The position numbers were made by a program, and so were the translations under genes. The notes below the pieces were generated by a model, which was given only the letters and a program-made list of their open reading frames with translations, was not told where the DNA came from and did no database searches. DNA of 64,000 nucleotides from Chrysochromulina tobinii (Eukaryota; Haptophyta; Prymnesiales; Chrysochromulinaceae): assembly GCA_001275005.1 (NCBI GenBank), contig JWZX01003401.1:1-64000 (forward strand), given 5' to 3'. Positions 18,327-30,025 of this stretch are shown here, in pieces (position 1 is the first letter of the stretch; each line of letters opens with the position of its first letter).

Positions 18327-20062
18327 TTAACGCCAGCTTCTTGGTTGCTTGACCACTCCGCCAAAGCGTCGTGTCGATGCCCCCGAAGACGATGCGCGAC
18401 GGGAAGACGCCGCGCCGGACGCGTCGTCCTGGGAGCTCGAGCTGCTGCGATGAGAACTCTGCACGCCCCCATGCACGCCTTCATCGATGGCGTTCGTGCT
18501 CGGTGGTGCCCCCTTGGTGCCTTGCCTGATTTGGATGCCTTGATCGGGGGGGTCGAGACTGGCTTCGGGGTTTGGATATTTGAGCATCATGGATTCGGGC
18601 CTTGCCTGATTTGGATGTCTCGGAAGGAGCATTTGGGGTTCAGGCCTGGGAATGAGCGGCTTCGTCTTCATGAGGGCCACCTCCCTCTTCATCAGGCCGA
18701 CAGTGGCTTGCATCTCGGAGACCATCTTCGCGAGCGAGCCGAGCTCGTCGACCTTGCCAAGCAGCTTCTCAAGTTTCGTCATCGCCTCGGCCGAAATCAC
18801 AGCTTGCGGCTCGTCGGAGGCTGTGAGCGCCGTCGCGGGCGACGCGGGAGACGGCGCGGTGGTCATTGCGGCCGCGGACAGCGCGGTCGGCTCGTCGACC
18901 ACATCGTCATCCTCATCCTCGCCGTCCCCTTTTCCGAAGCTGTCGAGCAGCACGGCCACGACCACGTTGAGCAGCACCACCTTCATCAAGATCCGGAAGG
19001 AGTAGAAGTACGTGAGGACGATGGGGTCGTCGCCGCCGCCCGTCGAGGTGAGGCCAAAGATGAGCGGGCGCGCAACCGCCTCCGACCATGACTCGCCCGA
19101 CTGCACTTGGAAGAGCGTGTACATGGCGCGCGAGAAGGTGCCGTAGTACTCCATCCCGTAGACGTATCCGCGCTTCGTCAAGCTCGTGATGACCAACGTG
19201 TCGTCCGTCACGTCATCATACGTTTCGTAGGAGCCGCCCGCGCCAAAGCCGCGGAAGAGCTCGACGGCGAGGATGGCGTAGATGGCGAAGAAGATGAACA
19301 TCACCACGAAGGCGTACGAGACGGCCGGGATCGACTTGAGGATCGACACGATGATCTGGTTGAGCTCCTTGACACGCTTGAAGAGGCGGAAGACGCGGAA
19401 GGCGCGCATGAGCTTGAGCTTGTCAAATGGCGGCCCAAGAACGTTTGCCATCGTCGCCACGCCCACCGCCACAATAATGGTATCGAAGATGTTCCAACCA
19501 GTGATCCACTCTTTGACAGGCCCGCCATACCCCCACACGTTGGCCCACAGCTCGAAGATGAAGATGATGTTGAAGAAGGTGTCGGCGCCGTACCACAATC
19601 CCGGGTATTGCAGATCATTGGCGTCGGGATCGATCTCCTTCTCGACGATGTTGATCACGAAGTTTGCCATGATGATGAGCGCGACTGCCCCGGCGGTCAC
19701 TGGGTGCTTGTAGAAGTCGTGCACCGCCTCTTGGAGGGGCAGCTGTTTCCCCGCGCCGAGCACGGAGCTTTCAATTCTCTGGGTGTCGTGGGCCACTTGG
19801 GTGATCACATCCAAGAATTCGGTCATCTTCAACACCTTCCTACCGGGAACTCGTCGAGCATTTCGTCGCTGATCTTGACGCAGCAGTCGAGCTTGGGGTT
19901 GAACATCGTGACGAGTGCCTTGTGCAACTCGCTCCTCCCGATACCACCGCTCCGATTCGTATCAAACTTGCGGAAGAGCTTTTCTGCTTCGTGCACTTTC
20001 ACGCTCACTTCCTTTTTCCGCGCCGGCGTCGTAGGGCGTCTGGCCGCGGCCACGGACGCCAT
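18327..20062 (-). CDS. EF-hand plus single-domain six-TM voltage-gated cation channel
   Basis: About 578 residues after correcting one base. Residues ~20-75 contain an EF-hand (KLFRKFDTNRSGGIGRSEL). The frame then breaks at CCC (plus-strand GGG 19845-19847). One added C joins DEMLDEF to PGRKVLKMTEFLDVI, giving what looks like the second EF-hand helix. The channel domain follows: S1-S3, an S4 with repeated basic residues (LMRAFRVFRLFKRVKEL), S5, a pore loop with filter-like QSGESWSEA, and S6 (VVLLNVVVAVLLDSF). One domain of Nav/Cav type would assemble as a tetramer, as in bacterial Nav channels and the algal EukCat channels. Ion selectivity is unknown; the single Glu in the filter would allow Na+ or Ca2+. 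The C-terminal ~180 residues hold a coiled coil and a Ser-rich tail. Confidence 0.8.
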
Positions 20063-20334
20063 CTGGTGGCTAGGACGCTCACTCGAATCGCTGATGGGCG
20101 CGTGTGCCGCGTGCGCTCCTCGAGCAGCTGCACGAGGCTCTCCGTCGAAAAGTTAAAAAGCCAATTCGCAAAAATTGCATGCGATGGTCGCCTAATTTTT
20201 TTCGCTGCACAAAGAGTGAGGTGTGCATGCTTTGTCGCTTTCTACGAGTCGACCCCAATCCCAAACATGGTTCTCGCCGACAACACTAACACTTATTCCA
20301 CTCTCATACACGTAGTCTCATTCCTAAAACTGGA

Positions 20335-20460
20335 GTCAAGTCAAGTCAGTTCAAATCTATACAGAAACAACAGACAACCATACGGAAGCCTATCGAATGT
20401 GCTCCGGAAGCCAGCAGGGGAGGACGGGAGTCGATGGAGATGCCTTGACTTGACTTGTCT
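20335..20460. mobile_element. MITE-like dispersed element, copy A
   Basis: Left arm (CAAGT)n at 20335-20348, core about 20357-20440 (including CATACGGAAGCCTATCGAAT and a GGACGGGAGT motif), and right arm (ACTTG)n at 20443-20460. The arms are inverted repeats of each other. No coding capacity. Confidence 0.65.
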
Positions 20461-20601
20461 TGACTTGTCAAGTCTAGTCAAGTCTATACATAAACAACAG
20501 ACAACCATACGGAAGCCTATCGAATGTGCTCCGGAAGCCAGCGCAGCAGTGAAGGACGGGAGTGGGCGGAGATTGACTTGACTTGACTTGACTTGACTTG
20601 C
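20461..20601. mobile_element. MITE-like dispersed element, copy B
   Basis: Same organisation as copy A: left CAAGT arm at about 20468-20483, core 20484-20572 nearly identical to copy A, right (ACTTG)n arm 20573-20601. It ends 16 bp upstream of the WD40 gene ATG. Confidence 0.65.
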
Positions 20602-20617
20602 TCCCTCCAGCGGGGCG

Positions 20618-22661
20618 ATGACGGCGATGGCTACCGGGCCAGATGAGGACGATTCGTCGGACTCGGACGACGACGCGCTCTCCCTCGCGACCTCGCTCAA
20701 TTCCTCATTTTTGAGGGCACCTGCGCCGCCGCCGTCGCCGCCACCGGAAGACCCGCTCAAGCTCGTCGCGGTGCTCGGAGCCAATGGACTCTCACACCTT
20801 GCGGGCGCTGGCCGTGAGCGCTTGCTGCTGCGAAGCGGCGGCGTGGTCTGGACGCTCGGACCGTGCGACTCCGACCCGCCGCGCTTCTTGCCAGTCGGCG
20901 CCGCCGGTCGGCATGGCCCTGGTGGCGCGCCCGTCGAGGCGGCCGCCTGCAGCCCGGGAGGCTTGATTGTGCTCGCGCACGCTGCCGGGGCGGGCAAGCC
21001 TGCGTCGCTGACCGTGTGGAGCGCGCCGGCGCTCGGGCTACAGACGCCGCGCTGCCTCGCCAGCATACCCATCGGACGCGCTCTCGGGGGGGGCGGCGCA
21101 TCCGCCGTCGGCTTCGCTGGCGGTACTGGCGTCCCCTTCGTGTGGGTCGCCTCAAGGGCGGGCCGCGGCGCGGGCGTGCTCGTCTTCGATTGGCGGAGCG
21201 CGTACGAGCAGGCCGAGGCGGAGCAGACCGAGGTGGTGAGCGGCGGTGCGCTCGTGGCCGAATGGACACCCGGCGGTCCTGGCCGCGTCGTGCACCACGT
21301 CATCAGCGACGGCGGCGCCGCTGACGTGATTGCATGCGGTGCATCCTTCCTGTGCTTCCTCTCTCTCGAACGCTCCTACAACCCCTTCGCGACGCTGTCC
21401 GAACGGGCAGCCGCCATGGCGGGCGCGTCGTCGGCCACGGACAAGCGCACGCTCGCCGCCGGCGTCGACGGCGGCGTCGTGCCCGGCGGTATGTCCTCCA
21501 CTTGGAGGCCCAACGCACCTTGGGACACTTCGGTGCGTGTTCCTCAGCAGCGCGCCATCGGCGCCGGCGGGGCCGACGGCCTGGGCGGCGGATTCCGATG
21601 GGGCGGCGAGTACGAGGACGACGCGGAGGCGACGCTCGAACGCGCAGCGATGCCGCCACCCTCGACGCAGGCTCGACTCCTTCTGGATGCAGCCCACGCC
21701 GGCGGCCGCGGCGGCGGTGGCGTCGCAGTCGGCTCTGCTGCGGCGGAGGCCGCGACTGGCACGGTAGTGCTGGCGAGCACGGCGGGTGCGCCCCATGGCA
21801 GTGCACTCGGAAGCCACGTGCGCGCGGCGGTACTCCGTCCCACGTTCGCGCCGCACGGCGACATCGCCGCTCTGAAACCACTGCACTGCCTCGCGTGTGA
21901 GCCTTGTGTGGGGGGCTCGGGGGCGGTGCCTGCACCGACGGCGGCGGTGACCAGCGAGAGCGTGGCCGAAGCAGCACGCAGCCGGCGCGTGCTCGCGGGC
22001 GCGCTGGACGGGACAGTGCTCGAGGCGGCGCGCGGCCGCCTCGTAACCGTCGCTTGGGCTGCTCATAAGGGCGTCGTGAGTGCCGTCACCTATGCCGGCG
22101 GCGGTCGTCTGGCCCTCGCTGCGACTGTCGGTGAGGATGGGTACCTTCGGCTTTGGGCGCTCGGGGCGGCACGGGTGTCCTCGGCACAGCAGCGTCACGA
22201 CGAGGACGCCGCTCGCCGTGGCCGGCCAGCCAGCCGTCTTGGCTCACGCGATGCCACCCCGAAGCGCGGCGACAGCGGAGGCGCTTCCGCACCACCAACG
22301 GCCACTGCAACGCCGCAGCTGCTGGCGCAGTGGGACATGCGCGCCACCGGACTCGGCGGCCCCGCATCCGGCCTGGCCGGCGCCAGCGGTAGCGTCGCGG
22401 CCGCCTCCTCGCTTGCGTGGACGTCCGGTCGAGTGGACTTGCGCCGCGTCGCTCGAGCATGCCTCGCGTGCGTACCGTGCACCGCAGACGGCGCAGCCTT
22501 TGACCTCGTTCTGCAGTGCGGTGCCGGCGTGCATGCAATCACCGTGCGTCTGCCGACGAAGGCCACTCGCGTCAATGAGAACGGTCGGGGGAACGGCCGC
22601 GTCTATTCGCGTGAGCTCGATGGAGGGCCTCTCTCGCAACTGTCGGGCTCAATCGCGCAGA

Positions 22662-22693
<32 letters not shown>

Positions 22694-24700
22694 AGTGGCG
22701 GCAGGACCAATCCCACCGGGCCCCCGGCCCCTACCGCCCGAGCAGCCATCAGTGACGCAGAGGAGGTCCCGTGGTATTCGCGAGGCCTGCACGAGCTCCA
22801 CGGCCCTCCGCGGGAGAGCCTATTGCTGCCCGACGGCTGCGTGGCGGATGGACGAGCGCGAGTGCTCACCCAAGGTCACCGTACGCCTGTCCATCTCCTT
22901 CTCGTCCATCCGCACACGCAGGCTGTGCTGACCGTCGATGCGCTGCACGTGAGCGTCTATGACCTCTTGCCGGCGGGGGTGTCTCTTGCCGCATGCCCGC
23001 GCGTCTCGGCGCGCTTGCCGCCAGACGAAACGCCGAGCTGCGCCGCCATCGCACAGGCGGGTGACCGTTGGGCCATCGGACTGAGCGGTGGCGCAATCCT
23101 GCTTCTCGAAGAAGCCCCGTCGCGACCACATGGTGCAATCTTCACGCGGCTCGAGCGCCCCCCGGTGGCGAGTGGTCCACCGCCTGGCCCACGGCCGCTC
23201 CCGACGCTACTGACCCACCCGCTCGATCCGCCCACCGCCCTGCTCGCCTCAAGCACGAATCCCGAGTTCTTCCACCCAACAGCCCCTTCACATCCGCTCG
23301 AGCTGGACGACGCGACGTGCCTCGACGAGCGTTCCGGCGAGCTGCCCGCCGCCTCGTCGGAGTTTCGTCAGTGGAGCTCCAGCGTGCCAGCCTCGTCGGA
23401 GTTTCGTCAGGGGAGCTCCAGCGTGCCAGCCTCGTCGTCCGGAGTTTCGTCAGTGGCTTCGTCGTCCGCGTCGGTAGGCGCGCCGACTACATCGACGGCG
23501 GGGGCGACTGCAAGCCGCTCGACAGCCGCTCGGAAGCCGGTGCGCGCTCCCGACCGGAGCGTGGTGACGATCGCTTTCAATGCGGAGGGGACGATGCTCG
23601 CGTACGCATGCATGGACCATGTGGTGGGGTGCCATACGCTACCCCTGACCCACGCGCAACGCACGCGCCGCCACTTGCAGCGGGTGGCGCGTGGCCTCGC
23701 ACCCGATCCAGCACGGACCTCGCGGCTGACCGGGAGGCTCGCCAACGGAGAGCCACCGCTGCCTAATATGGGTGGCGTGGTGCCGGACGGCGCGGTGGAC
23801 GACGCGCGGGACGATGTGATCTGCAGCGCGGCTGTGTACATGCCTCCTCCGTGCCCGACCTCTGGATGGTCGACGGAGCCAACCCCGACCGTCGCACTAC
23901 TTTGGAGTGTCAGCTCCGCTCACGTCTTCGTGCTCAGCCGCGCACGCACCGCTCGCCCGGTGGCCGTGCACGCCAACGGCTCCCTGCGCCCTGTGCACGC
24001 GTCGGCGGTCGGGGCTGCCGAGTGGCCTGCGGACCTCGATGCCGCCATGACGCGTGCTCTCGCGGCATGCGACTCGGGTGCCCTGCTGGCGGCACGCTGG
24101 CACCCGCTGCCGCCGACGCGCGCGCCCTCAAAGCGCGCGTCGCTCGCGCCGCCAGCCGGTATGGCGAGCGAGCCGCGCTACGGCCAACCGCCCATCCGCC
24201 CGAAGTCGATCCGACCGCGCCACCTACCCGAACTGCTGTCACACGCAACGGTCAGCGGCGGTCTCGCAGTGATTGGCGGGCGGCTCGGTGAGCTTTCCGT
24301 GCACTCGGGGCTCAGCTGGCCGCTACGCTCGCACGAGGCGCTCGACACGGCCGGCGACGACGTGCCGAAGGCGTCGTACAACCCTTGGGCATCGGCGTAC
24401 AACCCAAAGTACGACATGGGCTCGTACTCCCCGTATGCAACCGCCGCCCACCTACTCAGAGCGGCCCGTAGCCAGCCAGGCTCTCGCACGCCGTCCCCTT
24501 CGGCCAGCTGTACGCGCGACCGTAGCCCCGGCGCCAGCCCCAAGGAGAGCCGGAGCAGCACTGGCCGCGGCGCCGGCACTGGCAGCACACCACCGCCGCT
24601 CGTCGCGCACGTGGCATGGACGCGGGGGGAGCGCTTCGCGTTGACGGGCGACAATCAACAGCCGTGCCTGTGCGTCTGGGCACGGCGAGAGCATGGTTGA
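20618..24700 (+). CDS. Large WD40-like beta-propeller protein
   Basis: 1360 residues in one exon, ATG 20618. An acidic N terminus (DEDDSSDSDDDA) is followed by LVAVLGANGLSHL...GGVVWTLG and several WD-like blades: AVTYAGGGRLALAATVGEDG with YLRLWALG, WAIGLSGGAILLLEE, and a final HVAWTRGERFALTGDNQQP with LCVWARR. Blades are separated by long Gly/Ala/Pro-rich linkers, including a poly-Gly run near 22660-22695. The order (an N-terminal 'VLG.NG' strand, repeated WD units, a final blade at the C terminus) is loosely like the ciliary WDR90/POC16 and WDR62 families, but that assignment is weak. Near residue 910 is a 13-residue tandem repeat (SSEFRQ..SSVPAS) encoded by a 39-bp minisatellite. Confidence 0.6.
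23349..23465. repeat. 39-bp coding minisatellite in the WD40 gene
   Basis: About three units starting GGAGTTTCGTCAGTGGAGCT and ending GCCTCGTC. The third unit is truncated. Confidence 0.8.
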
Positions 24701-25332
24701 AAATAAAAACGAATCCAAAACGTCCCAGCAGTACAAGTAGTACTAGAAGTAGTTGTTACCATGAGTTGTTACCCAAGAGCGTATATATCATGTAAAATAC
24801 ATCGATACGCCGAAAGCATCTTACTACGATACGCGCCGCGCCGGCATGCGCCGGCAAGCGCCGGCCGGTTACGCGGGACCGGCGCCCGCGGCGGCAGAAG
24901 CCGCACCGTCCCGCGTCCGCACATGTTGTGGCGAGGGTCAGGACCAACGCAAGCATACACAGCGTGGGCGGTGGTTGAAAAACGTCCATGAAAACGTCCC
25001 AGTTTCCACGGCAGGCGGCAGGCCACGCAACCACGCCGCGCCGCCTCATCTCGTGCGAGCCCCACGGACTTTGACTGACCGTCTAAAGATTTTGGATTTT
25101 TGATAGATGTAGATGACTTGACGAGTCACGATCTGTCACAACCATTGGAATTTCACAATCGATGCACAGTAGTTAGTCTGCCGACTCTGCCTCTAGAAAC
25201 GACGACCGCGACGAAACTGACTTTCTGACTGAGAAACGACGACATGAGACGGTTTCACGCCTCGCAACCTCCTCTCCCCCGGCGTCGGCTCTCTCCTCTC
25301 TTTGGACCCTTCAGTACTTCCTATCTGTCGCC
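24701..25332. other. Intergenic region, nothing recognised
   Basis: It contains AT-richer sequence at 24700-24830, a GCCGGC-rich segment at 24838-24870, and the upstream region of the OSCA-like gene. Small open frames here are unsupported. Confidence 0.4.
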
Positions 25333-28300
25333 ATGGCCAAAGAGCCGCCGGTGATGGTGAACGAAGCGGCGATGGTGAACGAAGCGGCCGAATCAGCTGC
25401 GGAGTCCGCACGGCTGAGCACGGAAATGGCGGCCAAGCTGGACCAGGCGGCGACCAAGCTGCAGGCGGCCCATCGGGGCACCAGCACACGTAAACTTGGC
25501 GCGGCGGCGGCGGCTGGCAGGGCGGCATCGGCTCGCGACGTAACGCTCCGTTTCACGATCACGGTGCCTGCGAAGAAAAAAGCCGGGGACACGATCAAGA
25601 TGGAGCTTGGTGGCAACATCATCAGCGTCACCTGCCCCGAGACACTGCCTCCCAATCGAATTCTGATAGTTGATGGAACTGGCAAGGTCGTCGAAGAGGA
25701 AAAAGCCGACCAGCGTTTCACGATCACGGTGCCTGCGAAGAAAAAAGCCGGGGACACGATCAAGATGGAGCTTGGTGGTAACATCATCAACGTCACCTGC
25801 CCCGAGACACTGCCTCCCAATCGAATTCTGATAGTTGATGGAACTGGCAAGGTCGTCGAAGGTGAAGTCAGCACGTCAGCACGGGCTAATGCTCGTGAGA
25901 AGATCCGCAACTTGTCGCTCCAATTGGACTCCATTGTGGAACTTGAGAAACGGCAGCTGGACGCGATGCGTTTGTCGGCGACAGGCAAGAAGAAGAGAAA
26001 GGCCGTAGGAGACGTTGAGAATGACTCCACGGCGCGGCAGCCCAGCGCCGAAGAGCCCGAGATCCACAGCCAGGCCGACCTGGACAAGTGGAGAGTATGG
26101 GCGAAGACGGAGGCCAAGCTACAGGCGACACTCCTGCACCCGACGCGGGAGCAGTACAAGGACCCGAAGATGCGCAAGAAGCAGGGAAGAAAGGGCTCCA
26201 CCTTTGTGTCCGTCGTCGCCGCTCAGGCGGAGGAGCAGCCGCCGAGCGCCGAGCTTGAGACGACGCCGCTGCCGCTCAACTGCTCGCACGATGAGCTGAT
26301 GAACAACCTCGGCATCGGCATTCGTCTTTACTTCGACTTTTTGCTCTTCGTGACGTGCGTGGCGTTCTGTGGCATCCTCGTGTCCCTCCCGTCGCTGATC
26401 GCGTCGCTCAACTACCTGAATGCGGGCGCAGGTGGCCGGGACTACGACCAGGACGAGACGCGCTTCGACGTGAGCGCCATGAACTTTCCCCAAGTCCTCT
26501 CCATCTTCTCGCTCGGTGCGCGCGTCTCCTTCATCAACCCGACGACCAACGTGATGATCTTCGGGTGCAACGACGACTTCTGCAAGACCCTCAACTGGAT
26601 TCAGGCGCTCCTCGACTCCATCTTCTGCATCTTCTTCTTCTTTGCCACGAACAAGTTCATTGCCTACGCGCGGGCGATGGCTGACCACGACGACGCGATG
26701 AACCTGCGTGTCAACGACTACTCCATTTGGCTTCATGGGCTGTACGGCGTTCACAAGTATCGGCCCATGGAGACCTACACGCCGGCGATGCTCGGAGAGT
26801 ATATCGAGGGCGCGTTGACAGAGTACGCCAAGAGGTTGAGCCAGTCCTCGAACGAGCGGCTCGCCAAGAAGTGGAAGGAGTTCGAGCTGGGCGAGTCGTG
26901 GCGCGTGTGGGACGTGACGCTGATCGCGCACGACCGCGGCCTGCTTCGTGATCTGGTGCGCAACGTGCCCATCGAGCAGAAAGTGTTCGCGCTGAAGGCC
27001 CAGGCGCATCGGCGCCAGATGCTCGGCGAGAAGCCCGGTTGTTTCGAGAAGACCTCGGTCGACCTGGCCATCCAGCGGCGCGACAAGATGCGCGACCGGG
27101 TGGACAATAAGTCGACAAAGCCTCTCGAGCCTGTGGGGGCCTTTGTGACCTTCGAAGACGAGCGCGCGGTCCACGCAGCTCTGGAGCTGTGGGGATCAAT
27201 CCCGTTCTCTGAGGGCTGCTGCCGCGGCCCGCCCGAGTTCGCGCGCGTTCCTGTGCTCGACGCGACGGGAGAAAAGGTCGTGGCGCGCAAGCGGCTGCGT
27301 GCCAGAAAGGCGCCCATGCCGGGAGACGTCATTTACGAAGACATGGCCACGCACTACGACTACTCGACCAAGGTGCGCCGCTGCATCGCGTGGTGCGTCC
27401 TCGTCTGTGTGATCATCGTGAGCCTCGCCATCTCGATCACCGCCTTCACACTCTCGAGTGTTGGCGCATCCCTGTCGGTGATCGTCGAGCAAGAACTCCA
27501 GCGTGGGACTGCCCAATTCTCGAATGCGACCGCCCAAACCATCAAGCTCACCTGTACCGCGGACAAGAAGGCGTTGATTGGGAATGTGACCGACTACCTC
27601 GCCTTCTTCACTGCCGTGTACGAAGAGGTTGGCGCGGCCTTTTCGAGCAACAACACCGACGCGACGCTCGCGGCACTCGCGCGGAGCGATAACATCGACG
27701 TGGCACTGGACGTGATGGACTGCTACATTACCACCGCCCTGTCCGTCTTCACGTCCTTCATCACCATCATACTCAACTTGGTCATCACGTCCGTTGTCAG
27801 CAGCCTCGCCGATTTCAGCAATTTCTCTACATACACGGAGGTGAACATGTTCGTGGTCTTGGCGGTTGCGCTCGCGCAGTTCCTCAACACGGCCGTCGTC
27901 ATCTTCATCATCAACTGGTCAACTGGCATCCAGTACCCGTACCCGAGGGACCAGAACCTTTTCGTCCCGCAGGAAAACCACGGATGCTGGGGCTTTGACC
28001 CGATTGCGGACTATGAAGCCCGCTACGCGCTCAACCCCAACGTGAGTGCCGTGAGCCCCCTCCCGAGATTCACTTGCGCTTTCGGCCCGCACGGTATCTT
28101 CCTGCGCGGCAGCTTCTTTACCTTCGATCCAAAGTGGTACGTGCAAGTGGGCTCCTCCATCTGCTTCACGATGTTTCTGATGCCCTTCACGGCGCAAGTT
28201 GGTGCCTTTGTCGCAGCCCTCACTTCCAAAATCACTCGCTGCCTCTACTTCAAATCTGTGGCGTCCCTCGAAGATATGACCGCGCTCTTCGTGGGCCCGG

Positions 28301-29376
28301 AATGCGCACTGACAAAGTCGCTGGGCAAGCTCTACGCCTTCACGGGCGTTGTGCTCGTCTTCTCTTCGCTGATGCCCATCCTCTTCCTCTTCATGCTCGT
28401 CTTCTGCTTCCTCGCCTATTTCGTCGACAAGTGGGCCTTCCTGCGCATCTACCGCACGCCGCCGCCCTTCACGCACACGTACATCTCGGACACCCTGTTT
28501 TGGGTGCAATTCGCGCTCACGCTGAAGCTGCTCTTGGGCTGGTATGCCTTTTGGCAGATGCCTGGCTATACCCTCGCCGAGACGACAGCGGCCCTTCTCC
28601 GCGTTGCCTTCGCGGCGGCGGATGGCCTTGGCCAGGGAGCCCAGGCAAATAATGCTTTCGCGGGGGTGAATGCCACGAACGACAAAATTGGCGACTTTGA
28701 TTTAACGAACACGCTCGCGGCCGGCTGGTTCGACACGTCGCCAAAGGCCCTCTTCGCCGCGGGCTTCCTGCTCATGGGCGCGCTCATCGTCCTGCAGTTC
28801 CTGCTCGACAATCTGCCGAGCCATTGGCTCAAGTGCAAGGCCGATCCCCACGAGTGGCACCCGGCCCTCCCGCCGTTTTCGGCCGTGCTCAAGGGCTCGG
28901 TTCCCTACTCAGAGGTGCGCACCAAGGGGGAGGGCGTTCACGAGAAACTCTTCCTGCGCGGCGACGTGTACGAATCGACCGAGAATCACTGCTTCAAGCT
29001 CCTTGAGAGCGACTCGTTCTGCTACGTCTTCATGACGCCCGCGCGATTCGCGCGCCTCGCCGCGCGCTCGCCGATCGCGCTGCTGCTCTACGCGTTTGGC
29101 ATCAAAACGTGGCGCCCCCGGCTCACGCCCCAAGAGTTCGAGGCGCTCAAGCCGCAGGAGGTGACGATCACGGGCAAGCTCAATATGTCATATGCGCCCA
29201 TCTTCAACCCGCGCTATGAGCTTGCCTTCAAGTACGCCGAGGCCGATGCGAAGCTCGAGAAGAAGGCCGAGAAAAACAACGCGTCCGAGCTCGCGAATAG
29301 GGCGGGGGCTATTCTGAGCACGATCACGGCAGGTGCGGCCGCGGTGTCCATGGCCGTATCATCGACTGCGGAATAA
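25333..29376 (+). CDS. OSCA/TMEM63 (CSC1-like) channel-like protein with IQ motif and duplicated N-terminal module
   Basis: 1347 residues, one exon. Residues ~35-55 hold an IQ-like calmodulin site (LQAAHRGTSTRK). Residues ~72-175 are two almost identical ~55-residue modules (FTITVPAKKKAGDTIKMELG ... RILIVDGTGKVVE) that look like a small beta-domain. The rest is a polytopic membrane protein: two N-terminal TM helices, a cytosolic region with GAFVTFEDERAVHAAL and RKAPMPGDVIYEDM, then about eight more TMs including LVFSSLMPILFLFMLVFCFL and YFVDKWAFLRIYRTPPPF. This order matches OSCA/TMEM63, whose members are mechanically or osmotically gated cation channels. Anoctamin-type proteins are the alternative. 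Calmodulin regulation is inferred from the IQ motif. Confidence 0.7.
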   Translation: MAKEPPVMVNEAAMVNEAAESAAESARLSTEMAAKLDQAATKLQAAHRGTSTRKLGAAAAAGRAASARDVTLRFTITVPAKKKAGDTIKMELGGNIISVTCPETLPPNRILIVDGTGKVVEEEKADQRFTITVPAKKKAGDTIKMELGGNIINVTCPETLPPNRILIVDGTGKVVEGEVSTSARANAREKIRNLSLQLDSIVELEKRQLDAMRLSATGKKKRKAVGDVENDSTARQPSAEEPEIHSQADLDKWRVWAKTEAKLQATLLHPTREQYKDPKMRKKQGRKGSTFVSVVAAQAEEQPPSAELETTPLPLNCSHDELMNNLGIGIRLYFDFLLFVTCVAFCGILVSLPSLIASLNYLNAGAGGRDYDQDETRFDVSAMNFPQVLSIFSLGARVSFINPTTNVMIFGCNDDFCKTLNWIQALLDSIFCIFFFFATNKFIAYARAMADHDDAMNLRVNDYSIWLHGLYGVHKYRPMETYTPAMLGEYIEGALTEYAKRLSQSSNERLAKKWKEFELGESWRVWDVTLIAHDRGLLRDLVRNVPIEQKVFALKAQAHRRQMLGEKPGCFEKTSVDLAIQRRDKMRDRVDNKSTKPLEPVGAFVTFEDERAVHAALELWGSIPFSEGCCRGPPEFARVPVLDATGEKVVARKRLRARKAPMPGDVIYEDMATHYDYSTKVRRCIAWCVLVCVIIVSLAISITAFTLSSVGASLSVIVEQELQRGTAQFSNATAQTIKLTCTADKKALIGNVTDYLAFFTAVYEEVGAAFSSNNTDATLAALARSDNIDVALDVMDCYITTALSVFTSFITIILNLVITSVVSSLADFSNFSTYTEVNMFVVLAVALAQFLNTAVVIFIINWSTGIQYPYPRDQNLFVPQENHGCWGFDPIADYEARYALNPNVSAVSPLPRFTCAFGPHGIFLRGSFFTFDPKWYVQVGSSICFTMFLMPFTAQVGAFVAALTSKITRCLYFKSVASLEDMTALFVGPECALTKSLGKLYAFTGVVLVFSSLMPILFLFMLVFCFLAYFVDKWAFLRIYRTPPPFTHTYISDTLFWVQFALTLKLLLGWYAFWQMPGYTLAETTAALLRVAFAAADGLGQGAQANNAFAGVNATNDKIGDFDLTNTLAAGWFDTSPKALFAAGFLLMGALIVLQFLLDNLPSHWLKCKADPHEWHPALPPFSAVLKGSVPYSEVRTKGEGVHEKLFLRGDVYESTENHCFKLLESDSFCYVFMTPARFARLAARSPIALLLYAFGIKTWRPRLTPQEFEALKPQEVTITGKLNMSYAPIFNPRYELAFKYAEADAKLEKKAEKNNASELANRAGAILSTITAGAAAVSMAVSSTAE
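25549..25860 (+). repeat. 165-bp-period tandem duplication inside the OSCA-like gene
   Basis: Copy 1 begins at 25549 and copy 2 at 25714. About 147 bp match with only two differences seen (GGC/GGT, and AGC/AAC giving Ser/Asn). A linker of six to seven codons separates them. The near-identity implies a recent duplication or gene conversion. Confidence 0.9.
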
Positions 29377-30025
29377 CATCCCCAGGTGATGTGGCAAAAG
29401 CATTCGATTGAGGTGCCGAGACAATCGTCGGCGTAAAACGTGAGAGTAGTGGCGAGCACTCTGCCTGCGGCGGCGGGTGCGTAAGAAGCCGTCGGGACAC
29501 TAGCGCTGCTCGGCGCCACTGGCCGCAGGTCCAGGGTGGGGAAACGGCGAGGGGAAATGGGACGGTGGCCGCGCAGGCGGGGTGCAGACGAGCGGAGTGT
29601 ATGCTGTGCAGTGCTGTGGCTTTGCTGGGCTCGGATGGACTGCCGGAGGTACTGCTTACCTCAGATAAGTCAAGTCAAGACAAGTCAATATACGGCGGGT
29701 ACGGCAGCACCGCATCCATACCATATCTCTGTAGTCCGGTCTAAGTTTGGGGTGAACGTTGAGCTCGGCTGTGTTCGATTCGCGTCGGGTTTATGTTTCG
29801 AGTACTGTACCGCCCGTTGTCATGCTTGTATGCCGAGTCATGCCATATTAGGATCCCGGGCTGTGCCCCGTGTGAGGTGTGACGGAAGCCACGGGGTCGA
29901 TAGACGAGATCGGCGGATACGGGATTACAAGAATGAAAAGTAGCTACCGAGGTACCGTACCGCTCAGCCATGTGGATGTGACCTCTTGCTCTTCAGAAAA
30001 GGCGTGCAGGGCACTCAGCATTTCT
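29377..30025. other. Intergenic region with a short CAAGT array
   Basis: 3' flanks of two convergent genes. A CAAGT array lies at 29667-29688. This is the one array not near a gene start that I can identify. Confidence 0.4.

Larger units (their letters stand above)
20063..20617. promoter_or_regulatory. Divergent promoter region carrying two dispersed-element copies
   Basis: Between the channel (-) and WD40 (+) starts. The right half is filled by two tandem copies of the CAAGT-ended element (20335-20601). The left half shows nothing recognisable. Confidence 0.5.
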
